From DATGMP01 sp035293565 (GTDB lineage Bacteria > Pseudomonadota > Alphaproteobacteria > BOG-932 > Roseiterribacteraceae): DNA of 64,000 bases. A program made the translations under genes and the position numbers. Below the pieces are notes generated by a model. The model saw only the letters and a program-made list of their open reading frames with translations, made no database searches and was not told where the DNA came from. Where the stretch lies: the NCBI GenBank assembly GCA_035293565.1, contig DATGMP010000080.1, positions 28,288-92,287 on the forward strand. The letters run 5' to 3'. Below are positions 1 through 8,379 of the stretch, piece after piece. Position 1 is the stretch's first letter, and each line of letters opens with the position of its first letter.

Positions 1-1153
1 TGGCGGCCTTAAGCGGGCTGAAATCGATGGGCTCCGTGCTCCAGCCATTTTCGGGTTGAGGCTGGGCGGCACCGGGTGCCGGCGGTGTCGCGCCAGTCGG
101 TTTGGCGCTGCCGCCGCCGAGATAGGGATCGAGGTCGAGCTTGTCGATGTCGAGCTGGCCCTTGATGGTTGGCTTGGCGCCGGCGGCGGCCACAGACAGG
201 CTTCCCGTCCCATGGATCGAATCGAGCGTGATCTTGACGTCGCTGACCGCGAGATTGTCGGTCGTGCCCTGAAGCTTGCCTTTGACGGAAAACGGCCCGA
301 GGCCTCCTTGTTTGGCTGGAAGCGGGTTCCCGGCCCAAGTCGCGAGGTCGCGAAGGGACGGGATGTCGAGGTCGACGGCCCCGGCGAGCTGAAGTGCCGG
401 CCCACCGCCAGTGACGGTACCGTCATACGACAGGGTCAACGGGTCCGAAGAAACCTTGGCCTTGAGGGCACCCGAGCCTGAGCCCATGAGGGCTCGTGGC
501 TTCTCGGCGGACACAGAGAGCTTCACCGTCTTCCCACGCCAATCGACGCTCCCGTCGATCGCGGCCGGGTCGTCGAGGCTGGGCAGCTTCACGGTGAGGC
601 CGATCTTGCTGAACTCCTGATGCGCACCGGTTCGGGCATCGGAATAGTCGATCGTGCCGTTCGTGAGTTCGACCTCGCCAAGACGAAGCTGGCGCAGGCT
701 TTGCGCCTGAGACTGGACTTCGGCCTCTGCCTGAGGCTTGGCGGCAGGAGGGGCCTGGGGCGGCGTCGTCGAGAAGTCCCAATTTGGACGCCCGGATTTG
801 TCGATTGCGAGATGAACGACTGGGTCAACGAGCACGAACTTGTCGATTTCGACATCTCCACCGAGGAGGGGGAAGAGCTTGAGCCCGACCTGAAGCTTGC
901 CCAGGGTCATCATGTCTTTAGGCGCAGTGCCTGGCGCATTGGCCAGCGCCACATTGTTCGCGTCGATCGCGATGCTCGGAAGAATCGAGAAGGAGAGGGG
1001 CCCCTCGATCCGCAGCTCCCGCCCGGTGGCGCTCTGTACCGCTTCGACGATCCGCCCCCTATAGGCATCGGCCGGAATGAGGAGCGGGACGACGATTGCA
1101 ATCAGGATGAGGACCACCACGACAACGGCCAACCCGATCAGGATCTTTCTCAT
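1..1153 (-). CDS. AsmA family protein, 3' end cut by window edge
   Basis: The reading frame starts at an ATG at 1153 and stays open for 384 codons to the window edge, so the C-terminus is missing. Residues 4-27 form one hydrophobic anchor (LIGLAVVVVVLILIAIVV). It is followed by the AsmA N-terminal pattern: a stretch beginning YRGRIVEAVQSATGREL, then RIEGPLSFSILPSIAI, then a VALANAPG motif. The rest is a repetitive beta-rich region with A/P/Q-rich linkers near residues 130-145 and 360-375. AsmA-like proteins are inner-membrane-anchored periplasmic bridge-like proteins linked to outer-membrane lipid homeostasis; the precise role here is inferred. It lies 80 bases downstream of the histidine kinase on the same strand and may be read through from it. 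Confidence 0.85.
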   Translation of the reverse strand, partial: MRKILIGLAVVVVVLILIAIVVPLLIPADAYRGRIVEAVQSATGRELRIEGPLSFSILPSIAIDANNVALANAPGTAPKDMMTLGKLQVGLKLFPLLGGDVEIDKFVLVDPVVHLAIDKSGRPNWDFSTTPPQAPPAAKPQAEAEVQSQAQSLRQLRLGEVELTNGTIDYSDARTGAHQEFSKIGLTVKLPSLDDPAAIDGSVDWRGKTVKLSVSAEKPRALMGSGSGALKAKVSSDPLTLSYDGTVTGGGPALQLAGAVDLDIPSLRDLATWAGNPLPAKQGGLGPFSVKGKLQGTTDNLAVSDVKITLDSIHGTGSLSVAAAGAKPTIKGQLDIDKLDLDPYLGGGSAKPTGATPPAPGAAQPQPENGWSTEPIDFSPLKAA

Positions 1154-1233
1154 GGCGTCCTCCGGTTTTTGGAGCCCTCAAGGTGTCGGAATATAACCCC
1201 TTTCGCGGCAGGCCCCTACCGTCCTTTTCGTGA

Positions 1234-2754
1234 CTAGCCGGTGTTCGGCAGGACACGTTCGGCGGGAAAGATGGCCGAGACCGTCGTTCCTTGGCCGAGC
1301 GCGCTCGATATGGCAAGCCTGCCGCCATGCAACTCGACCAATGTTTTGGTCAAAGGGAGTCCCAGGCCGGTTCCGCCCACGTTGCGCGCACCGCCCGTCT
1401 GGACCTGTCGGAAAGGTGTGAGCGCGATCGGAATATCCTCGGGACTCATCCCGATGCCGGTGTCGGCGATCGCGAGCTCGATCTCGCCGTCGCCATTGGG
1501 GGCAATCCGGATGCGCACTTCACCCCCTTGCGGTGTGTATTTTATCGAATTGGCGAGAAGATTGAATCCGATCTGCCGGATCCGCCCCTCGTCGGCGCGG
1601 ATTCGAGGCATTGCCGGTTGGAAGTCGCAATCGATGACGACGCCGGCGGTCGCCGCACGATGAGAGAGAAGGCGGACGCAACCGGCAATGACGGCGCAGA
1701 GGTCCACCTCGTCCTCGAGCAAGGTCATCCGGCCCGCCTCGATCCGAGAAAGGTCGAGAATGTCATTGATTACGCCCAGTAGATGCTTGCCGCTGTCCTG
1801 GATGTCGTGCGCATAGTCGCGATAGCGGGTCTGTCCGAGCGGCCCCAGTATCTCCCGCGCCATGATTTCGGAGAAGCCGATGATCGCGTTGAGCGGCGTG
1901 CGGAGCTCGTGGCTCATGTTAGCGAGGAACTCGGACTTGGCGCGACTTGCTTCCCGAACCTCCATATTCGCTTCGGACAGGCGGCGGGCGAGATTCGCTT
2001 TCTCGTACTGTCCGCGAAGCGCCCCCATCGAAGCAGCGTTGAGCCGTTGCGCCAGCATGCGCAGCATGATGGCATAGGCGATCATCAGCAACGCGATGAC
2101 CTTGTAGGGCCAGGGCCGCCAAAGCAAGGCACCGATCGCCGCGACTGTCGTGGCCGGCCATAGAAACGCATCGACGGCCTCCATGCGCAGAGCATGGCTC
2201 ATGACCCCGGCCGCCATCATCCAGGCAACGATGAAAAGAATGGCCGCCGCCACTCCATCGCCGGATGCGGCGGGGGCGAGCCGGGCGATGTGCGGCGCAA
2301 TTCCCCAAAACAGACCGAGGAGAACCGCGCATGGATAATAGAGACGGATCCAGCGGCGAGCTTCGAGCGGCCCCGCGGGACCGTTAAAGGCGACGGAGCG
2401 TCGATAAAGTTGGACCACGACCATCCTCGCCCCGTAGGCGACGATGCCGAACAGCGCCCAATAGAGCGCAGCCGCGTCCCCGAGCTCCACCCAAAGCAAC
2501 GCGATCGCCACCAGTGCAACCGCGACATTGCCGAGATGGAGCCAAATCGGACGAAGCAAGATATCCGTCAGGTCAGCCGCGATTTGGTCGGCGAACTGAT
2601 CCTCAGGCTCTTCCTCCGACACCGGGGCGCCACGGCCAGCGAGCGCCCGCTCGAGGTCCGGCGCCCTAGGAGCGCCCGGTTGGCGGCCTTTAGCGCTCAC
2701 GTTTTCCGGATCGTCGCCGCGTCCGTTCGGTTCCGTCGATGCGGATGCAACCAT
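1234..2754 (-). CDS. Membrane sensor histidine kinase (HisKA-HATPase, no receiver)
   Basis: A 506-residue kinase. An acidic N-terminus of about 70 residues is followed by several hydrophobic segments up to about residue 220, a short coiled coil (ALRGQYEKANLARRLSEA) and the dimerisation/phosphoacceptor domain FLANMSHELRTPLNAIIGF, with the phosphorylated His at 282. The ATPase domain has an N-box (NLLANSIKYT), DTGIGMSPEDI and GTGLGLPL. There is no PAS or periplasmic domain, so the membrane segments are the probable sensor. An in-frame GTG lies at 2772, but the ATG at 2754 is preferred; neither has a good ribosome binding site. It is divergent from a fatty acid desaturase. No response regulator is adjacent, so its partner is unknown. 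Confidence 0.85.
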   Translation of the reverse strand: MVASASTEPNGRGDDPENVSAKGRQPGAPRAPDLERALAGRGAPVSEEEPEDQFADQIAADLTDILLRPIWLHLGNVAVALVAIALLWVELGDAAALYWALFGIVAYGARMVVVQLYRRSVAFNGPAGPLEARRWIRLYYPCAVLLGLFWGIAPHIARLAPAASGDGVAAAILFIVAWMMAAGVMSHALRMEAVDAFLWPATTVAAIGALLWRPWPYKVIALLMIAYAIMLRMLAQRLNAASMGALRGQYEKANLARRLSEANMEVREASRAKSEFLANMSHELRTPLNAIIGFSEIMAREILGPLGQTRYRDYAHDIQDSGKHLLGVINDILDLSRIEAGRMTLLEDEVDLCAVIAGCVRLLSHRAATAGVVIDCDFQPAMPRIRADEGRIRQIGFNLLANSIKYTPQGGEVRIRIAPNGDGEIELAIADTGIGMSPEDIPIALTPFRQVQTGGARNVGGTGLGLPLTKTLVELHGGRLAISSALGQGTTVSAIFPAERVLPNTG

Positions 2755-2984
2755 GCGGCGGATGTAACACACGAAAACACACTATAAAATTGCCTTCAGC
2801 TGCATCCCTCGGCGGTCGCGCTTCCACGAGGGAAGCCGGCAGATCGCTGGGATGCGCTGAATCCGTTCATCGCTTGTTCGTCAATGCAATGGAGTCGAAT
2901 GCTGGACATCAAGCTTAACAATAGACTAAGATTTGACTGAAGCTGGATATTCGCGCGCTGCGTGCGGGACCTTTGGAGAGGGCG

Positions 2985-4130
2985 ATGGATCAAATGCTTG
3001 CGGACGCGTCGAATCCGTCGGCGCCGACCTTCCCTTATCCCAGCCGCAAGCGTCTCCATGCTGAGATGCTGGCGTTCGCACAACCGCAAACCTGGCGCGG
3101 CATAGTGCTGCTTGTGCTTGATTTCGCTATCTATTTCGCGGCGCTTGCGGGCGTTCTGTTCCTGGTGCCCTTGTGGGCGAAAATTGCCTGCAGTCTCGTT
3201 GCAGGCGTCAAGATCTCGAATCTCGCCACCATTGGCCATGATGCGGCCCATGGCAGTCTCGTGCGCGAAATCTGGCTCAACAAGGTCCTCGGCGTTCTCG
3301 CCTTCCTGCCCGCCTTCTTCAATTGCCGCCTGTGGGTCTATGACCACCACATACTGCATCACCCGAAGGTGAACGGGCGTCATCGCGATTCGTTCATGCC
3401 CTATTCCAAGGCCGAATTCGACCGGCTGCCCCGGTACCGCCAGCGGCTCGAGCGGTTGTATCGCGCGCCTTTGGGGCTTGGCTTCGGTATCTATTATGTT
3501 TTCGAGCGTTGGCTGCCGGTCAAAGTGTTTCCCCGGTCCTTCATGCCCGCCGGCGTACGCCGGGAGGCATGGCGAAATCTCTTCTGGCTGGCGGTCTGGG
3601 CCGTTCTGCTGACCGCGGGCATGGTATCGGCTCCGCTCTATTCGCAGACGAGCGCGCTGACGGCAGTCCTTTTGGGGATCGTCGTACCTCATTACGTCTG
3701 GATGACGCTCATGGCCATGACCAGCTTCGTCCAGCATACCCATCCGAACGTTGCTTGGTTCGCCGATGGCAGGGATCGGGGATTGCTCGGCCAACCTGAG
3801 CTGGTGAGCACCCAGGTTGATTTTCCGCGCTGGTTCAAGACCATGATGCACAATGTGCATGACCACGCGGCCCACCATGTCCAGCCGCGCATTCCCGGTT
3901 ATCGCCTTGCAGACGCCCAGGCACGTTTGAATGAGCTGCTCGGGCCGTACGCAGTCTCCGAGATGTTTTCGTTCGGCCGCTTTGCCGACACCGTCGGCCG
4001 CTGCAAGCTGTATGACTACGATAGGTTGCAGTGGCTCGACTTCGAAGGCCGCCCGACCACGAAGAGTCTGTTGGTGAGCGCCTCGGCACAGATCGCGGAC
4101 GAAAAACTAGTCCCGCTACGGCGCGCCTGA
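2985..4130 (+). CDS. Membrane fatty acid desaturase (copy 1)
   Basis: An integral-membrane di-iron desaturase of the FA_desaturase family, 381 residues. The histidine boxes are GHDAAHG (H85/H89), DHHILHH (H121-H126), an extra QHTHP, and HDHAAHHVQPRIP (H294, H297, H298). Hydrophobic segments near 42-62, 66-80, 200-216 and 226-250 fit four membrane passes. The family introduces double bonds in acyl chains using oxygen and an electron donor; the substrate and position cannot be read from sequence. The ATG at 2985 is chosen because GGAGAGG sits 4 bases upstream; a TTG four codons earlier would remove that site. It is paralogous to the facing gene at 4216-5358, including a shared C-terminal CKLYDY...WLDF.GRPTT segment. 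Confidence 0.9.
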   Translation: MDQMLADASNPSAPTFPYPSRKRLHAEMLAFAQPQTWRGIVLLVLDFAIYFAALAGVLFLVPLWAKIACSLVAGVKISNLATIGHDAAHGSLVREIWLNKVLGVLAFLPAFFNCRLWVYDHHILHHPKVNGRHRDSFMPYSKAEFDRLPRYRQRLERLYRAPLGLGFGIYYVFERWLPVKVFPRSFMPAGVRREAWRNLFWLAVWAVLLTAGMVSAPLYSQTSALTAVLLGIVVPHYVWMTLMAMTSFVQHTHPNVAWFADGRDRGLLGQPELVSTQVDFPRWFKTMMHNVHDHAAHHVQPRIPGYRLADAQARLNELLGPYAVSEMFSFGRFADTVGRCKLYDYDRLQWLDFEGRPTTKSLLVSASAQIADEKLVPLRRA

Positions 4131-4215
4131 TCTGGTTTTGCTGGGATCCGATCGATCCGAAGCATCTCAAAATGACCGATATCTGTCCGTCGCTACCCCG
4201 CCGCGGAGGATACTC

Positions 4216-5358
4216 TCATGCGACCTGCAGGGCCTCGATAGGTCGCGAGGGTACCGTTTCGAACGGTCTGGCTGCGTCGGTCGTGGGCCGTCCGTAAAAA
4301 TCGAGCCACCGACGAGCCTCGTAGTCGTAAAGCTTGCAGCATCGCAACACCGCATTGAGGCGCGAAACCGTAAAGTGCTCGGTGATCAGTTCGTTTCCGA
4401 GCAACTCGCCCAGACGGTCGGACGCCTCGCCGGCGCGATAGCACGGGATCCGCGGATTCCAGTGATGGACGACGTGGTCCATCGCATTGTGCGTGAGGAA
4501 TGTGAACCACGCCGGGAATATCCACCTGGTGGTTACTCGATCGATGGGGAGCATGCGGTCTTGCACCTCCGCCTCAACCCAAGGGGCATCGGGATGGGTA
4601 TGTTGGGCGAAGACCGCAAAGCCGAGCATCGACATGAAAATGAAAAAAGGAAGGACGAAACCGAGCAGAATCGCAGTTACCGGACCGACCGGCGCGACGC
4701 GCGAAGCTGCGGTCAGGAACGTCAGGTAGGCGGCGAGATAGACGATCAAACCAGCAAAGTGCCGCCATGCCGCCGGCCGAAGATGCCCGGGTATGTAATT
4801 ACCGCGCGGGAAGAAGTCGATATGCTGCCAGCGCTCGAGGAAGTACCCCAGACCCAGTCCCAGCCCGAAGGGAGCCCGATAGACGCGGTGCAGCAACTGG
4901 CGGTGAGCCGGCAGGGCTCGGAACTCGCCGAGGGTGAGGGGAGTCCACGAATTCCGCGCTTCCCGGATATTTGCGCGGATATGGTGCTGTAGATTGTGAT
5001 CGAACAACCACATCCTGTAATTGATGAGGCCGGGGGCGAAGCACAGGACTGCGCAGAACCGGTTCAACCATCGCGGGCGTACGACCGCGCCGTGCGCGAG
5101 CTCGTGCCCCAGGCCGAACAGATTGCTGATCGTAAAGCCGAGGAAGAGAGAAGCGGCCAGCTTCTCCCACCAAGCGGGAAGCCAGAGAACACCGGCAAGG
5201 CTGCCGATATAAAAGCTCCAATCCATCAGGATCAGCGCAATACCTTTGGAGGTGTGCGGCTTTGCGTAATGGGCTAGAACTTGGCGGACGAAGCGATTCG
5301 GAACCCTTGCATCGCGTGCTGCCGACGGCGTGCCCGCGCCGGAGTCCTCATCAGCCAT
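4216..5358 (-). CDS. Membrane fatty acid desaturase (copy 2)
   Basis: A 380-residue desaturase with boxes GHELAHGA, DHNLQHH, QHTHP and HVVHHWNPRIPCYRA, plus the same C-terminal CKLYDYEARRWLDFYGRPTT segment as copy 1. The sequences are clearly homologous along their whole length but diverged, so they are probably not redundant. The first box is HELAH where copy 1 has HDAAH, which may reflect a different substrate. It converges on copy 1 across an 85-base gap without an obvious terminator, and diverges from the RpfC-like kinase across about 200 AT-rich bases that contain an inverted repeat. Confidence 0.9.
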   Translation of the reverse strand: MADEDSGAGTPSAARDARVPNRFVRQVLAHYAKPHTSKGIALILMDWSFYIGSLAGVLWLPAWWEKLAASLFLGFTISNLFGLGHELAHGAVVRPRWLNRFCAVLCFAPGLINYRMWLFDHNLQHHIRANIREARNSWTPLTLGEFRALPAHRQLLHRVYRAPFGLGLGLGYFLERWQHIDFFPRGNYIPGHLRPAAWRHFAGLIVYLAAYLTFLTAASRVAPVGPVTAILLGFVLPFFIFMSMLGFAVFAQHTHPDAPWVEAEVQDRMLPIDRVTTRWIFPAWFTFLTHNAMDHVVHHWNPRIPCYRAGEASDRLGELLGNELITEHFTVSRLNAVLRCCKLYDYEARRWLDFYGRPTTDAARPFETVPSRPIEALQVA

Positions 5359-5410
5359 CGTGGCAGTCTCGCAATTCTAATATCGTCACAGCATATGCAG
5401 AGTATGGTGG

Positions 5411-5449
5411 AAGGTTTTTTAACCCACGCACACCAAATTGTAAAACCTT
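5411..5449. promoter_or_regulatory. Inverted repeat in divergent kinase/desaturase promoter region
   Basis: AAGGTTTT at 5411-5418 is matched by its exact complement AAAACCTT at 5442-5449, separated by 23 bases (31 bases centre to centre, about three helical turns). The stretch is AT-rich in a GC-rich genome and lies between the divergent desaturase (start 5358) and RpfC-like kinase (start 5565). An operator for a dimeric regulator is plausible but not shown. Confidence 0.35.
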
Positions 5450-5564
5450 TTAGGCTGCGCCGTTGGATTGTAGGCGCACATGGCGTGTCGGCGGGGTGCG
5501 AGAACGCGGCAAAAACGAGCACGATCGGTGACGTGGATTGCGGCAGCCCATAGCCAGCTCGACG

Positions 5565-8372
5565 ATGCTCGAGGCGGGTGCTGAGCGGATGCAGGTTGGA
5601 CGCGCTCCTTCGCTGATCGAGCCGGCGACCGACAACGGCTCGTCGTCTTCGGGAGACCTTGCCCCAAATACCGGATGGTCCTGGGTTGAGAACTCGGCAG
5701 TCGCCCGGATGATCTCTCGCATACCTGGTCAGATGCTGCTCCTGCTCGGGCTGCATTTCCTTAATTTTGGCGCGCTGCTCGTCACCATTCTCGCGGGCAT
5801 GTGGGGCGAGGAGATCGCCTGGACCCTGCCGGCGCTCGGTTTCTTCATTCTTACGTGGCTCCTCCTGATCCCGATCGTGATTGCCCGGGGGATCCCTGCG
5901 GGTCACGAGGAGCGGTACGACAAGGAGCTTCGGCAGACGCTGACGCGCGTGCTGATGGGGTCGGCCGTCGAGGTCTACGCAATCTCGATGCTGTCGGACT
6001 CGCCAACCGTGATTCGGCCCTATATCGCGATCTCGCATCTTTGGTGGGGTGCAGTTCTGCTCCCCATTACCTTCTTCTTCTACCGGCCGAAGCGAGAGTT
6101 CGCCTCGCGCCTCGTGTCGGCGTTGAGCGACAATGCCGTCTTTACCCTGATACTCCTGTCCAATAGGACTTATGCCGCTGGCATCTGGCCTATGTATTTG
6201 TGGGCGGCGCTCGGAAACGGCTTCCGGTTCGGCGTCAGACCCCTTCTGTACAACTTGGCCCTGGGCGTGCTCGGCTTTGCGTTGGTCGTGGTCATCAAGC
6301 CGGCGTGGCGCAGCATGCCAGCCCTCACGGTTGGCCTGTTTCTCGCGCAAATTCTGCTTCCGCTCTATGCGAGCGGGTTGATCCGCCGTCTTCATGAGGC
6401 AACCGCCGCGGCGAAGAAGGCGAACGAGGCGAAAACGCGCTTCATCGCGGTGATGAGCCATGAGCTGCGTACGCCGTTGAGCGCTATGTTGGGCACGGTC
6501 GGCTTGTTGCGGAATTCGGCCCTGAGCGATGACCAGAGGCAGCTTGTGCACCTCATTGGGGGCTCGGGTCAGTCGCTCCTATCGATGATCAACGAGTTGC
6601 TGGATTTCTCCGCGATCGATTCCGGCAAGGTCCATCTCGATATCCGAGACGTCCAGGTTTACGAGCTCCTCGTCTCCACCGTGAATACCCTGGCCACCGC
6701 GGCCGCGGAGAAGGGGCTGGGACTCCAGGCGCATGTCGATTGCCGTCTTCCGCGCAACATACGGACCGACAGTGAGCATGTCCGCCGTATCATCACCAAC
6801 CTCGTTTGGAACGCCATCAAGTTCACCAAGGTCGGTCGAATCGACGTCAGCCTGTCGCTGTCTCCTACGCGGGAGCGGCTCGTCATCGAGATCCAGGATA
6901 CTGGCGTCGGAATCCCGGCCGAGAAACAGGCACAGATTTTCGATCCTTTCGTCCAGGGCGACGATCGGGTCGAGCGGGCTTACGAAGGCGTGGGGCTTGG
7001 GCTCGCAATCGTACGCGAGCTGGTCTCGGTCCATCGCGGACAGATTTCGCTGAAGAGCCAGGTCGGCGTCGGCAGTCGCTTCACGGTCGAGCTGCCCGTG
7101 GGGCTCCCGATCGCCCAGGAGGCCGCGTCGCCCGAGCCGCAAACAGGCGAACGCGTGGCGTTGATCGCCGGAAGCGGTCCGCTGGCCGGAGGCGGTCTCA
7201 TCGATGCTTGCCGCGGCTTGGGGCTTTCCTGCAGCTTCGTCGATACCGAGCTCGGTCAGCTGCGTCGCGCGTTGGAGAAGGCGAAGGGCGGCCTGCGGCC
7301 GTTGGTTTTCCTCTCCCACCGCGACATGTCGATCGGCTCGCGCGTCTCTCCGGAGCGGTTCGATGAGTTGGTGAGCCTGATCGAGGCGGAACGAGGGGTG
7401 CCGATCCTCGTGCTGGGCGAGGGGGATTTTGACGAAACGATCGATCCCTATCGAACTCGCGCAAAGGCGACGATCCGCTCCGCCACCCAGATGCAACTCG
7501 CGAATGCGCTCTATTTCGCGGATCTCGACACGCCCGCCCATGCCGAAGCTTCCTCCGAGGATTACGAGGCCAAGAAGAGGTGCAAATTGCTGCTGGTGGA
7601 GGACAACGCCACCAATCGGCTAATCACCGGCCGCGCGATGAGCGAGGCAGGACATGAGGTGATGGCCGTTTCGAGCGGCGACGAGGCACTCAACGCCCTA
7701 GACCGCGGCACGTTCGATGTCGTCATCATGGACATCAACATGCCGGGCCTCAACGGCTTCGAGACGACCAAGATCATCCGTGCCATCAACTATTCCGAAG
7801 CGCTGAGGATCATCGGTCTCACCGCCGACGTCACTACCGAGACGAAGCGCCGTTGCCTCGAAGCGGGCATGGATCTCGTCCTCACCAAGCCTGCCTCGGT
7901 CTCGGTCATGCTGAAGGCGATCGACGATCTCGTGACGCATGGCGTTACGAACGTGGTCACCGAGAAGGTGACTTCGATCGAGGCGAACAGCCGTTTCCGC
8001 GCGCGCCGGGCGCCGATCGTCGACGACGCCGGATTCCAGCGCTTGAAGGAAATCGGGGGGCCGAGCTTCATTCTCGAATCCGTCACCCTGTTCCTCGCCG
8101 AGGCCGTCGACCTTCTCGGCGAAATGGAGGACGCGCTCAACGCCTATGATCGTGCGCGAGCGTTCGACATCTTCCATTCGCTCAAGGGCATTTGCGCAAA
8201 TGTCGGCGCAATGCGGCTCAGGGAATTGGTCAACACGTTGCGCGATTCCGACAGTCTGATCAGCGAACGCGCGCAGCATATGGCTAAGCTCCGCGAGGAG
8301 CTCGGCGTCTTCCAGACGGAAGTCTCGAAGCGTATCCCCGAACTTCAGGCGATGCCCATGCCGTTCGGTTGA
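5565..8372 (+). CDS. RpfC-like hybrid sensor histidine kinase (membrane sensor-HisKA-HATPase-REC-Hpt)
   Basis: A 935-residue hybrid kinase. Residues about 55-275 are a multi-pass membrane sensor carrying PMYLWAALGNGFRFG, which resembles the sensor of RpfC, the receptor for diffusible-signal-factor fatty acids in xanthomonads. Then come FIAVMSHELRTPLSAMLG (phosphoacceptor H299), an ATPase domain (NLVWNAIKFT, DTGVGIPAE, YEGVGLGLAIV), a degenerate receiver-like stretch near 525-660, a full receiver with phosphoacceptor D723 (VVIMDINMPGLNGF), and a C-terminal Hpt domain with H871 in FHSLKGICANVG. All phosphorelay residues are present. The ATG at 5565 is chosen; an in-frame TTG at 5538 and ATG at 5589 are alternatives. 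It is divergent from a fatty acid desaturase. No rpfF or rpfG neighbour is seen, so the ligand is inference. Confidence 0.85.
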   Translation: MLEAGAERMQVGRAPSLIEPATDNGSSSSGDLAPNTGWSWVENSAVARMISRIPGQMLLLLGLHFLNFGALLVTILAGMWGEEIAWTLPALGFFILTWLLLIPIVIARGIPAGHEERYDKELRQTLTRVLMGSAVEVYAISMLSDSPTVIRPYIAISHLWWGAVLLPITFFFYRPKREFASRLVSALSDNAVFTLILLSNRTYAAGIWPMYLWAALGNGFRFGVRPLLYNLALGVLGFALVVVIKPAWRSMPALTVGLFLAQILLPLYASGLIRRLHEATAAAKKANEAKTRFIAVMSHELRTPLSAMLGTVGLLRNSALSDDQRQLVHLIGGSGQSLLSMINELLDFSAIDSGKVHLDIRDVQVYELLVSTVNTLATAAAEKGLGLQAHVDCRLPRNIRTDSEHVRRIITNLVWNAIKFTKVGRIDVSLSLSPTRERLVIEIQDTGVGIPAEKQAQIFDPFVQGDDRVERAYEGVGLGLAIVRELVSVHRGQISLKSQVGVGSRFTVELPVGLPIAQEAASPEPQTGERVALIAGSGPLAGGGLIDACRGLGLSCSFVDTELGQLRRALEKAKGGLRPLVFLSHRDMSIGSRVSPERFDELVSLIEAERGVPILVLGEGDFDETIDPYRTRAKATIRSATQMQLANALYFADLDTPAHAEASSEDYEAKKRCKLLLVEDNATNRLITGRAMSEAGHEVMAVSSGDEALNALDRGTFDVVIMDINMPGLNGFETTKIIRAINYSEALRIIGLTADVTTETKRRCLEAGMDLVLTKPASVSVMLKAIDDLVTHGVTNVVTEKVTSIEANSRFRARRAPIVDDAGFQRLKEIGGPSFILESVTLFLAEAVDLLGEMEDALNAYDRARAFDIFHSLKGICANVGAMRLRELVNTLRDSDSLISERAQHMAKLREELGVFQTEVSKRIPELQAMPMPFG

Positions 8373-8379
8373 GGCGCCC

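Noticed and set aside
5538..8372. A complete DSF (Rpf) quorum-sensing locus
   Set aside because: Only an RpfC-like sensor is present; no RpfF crotonase, RpfB ligase or RpfG HD-GYP regulator exists in the window.
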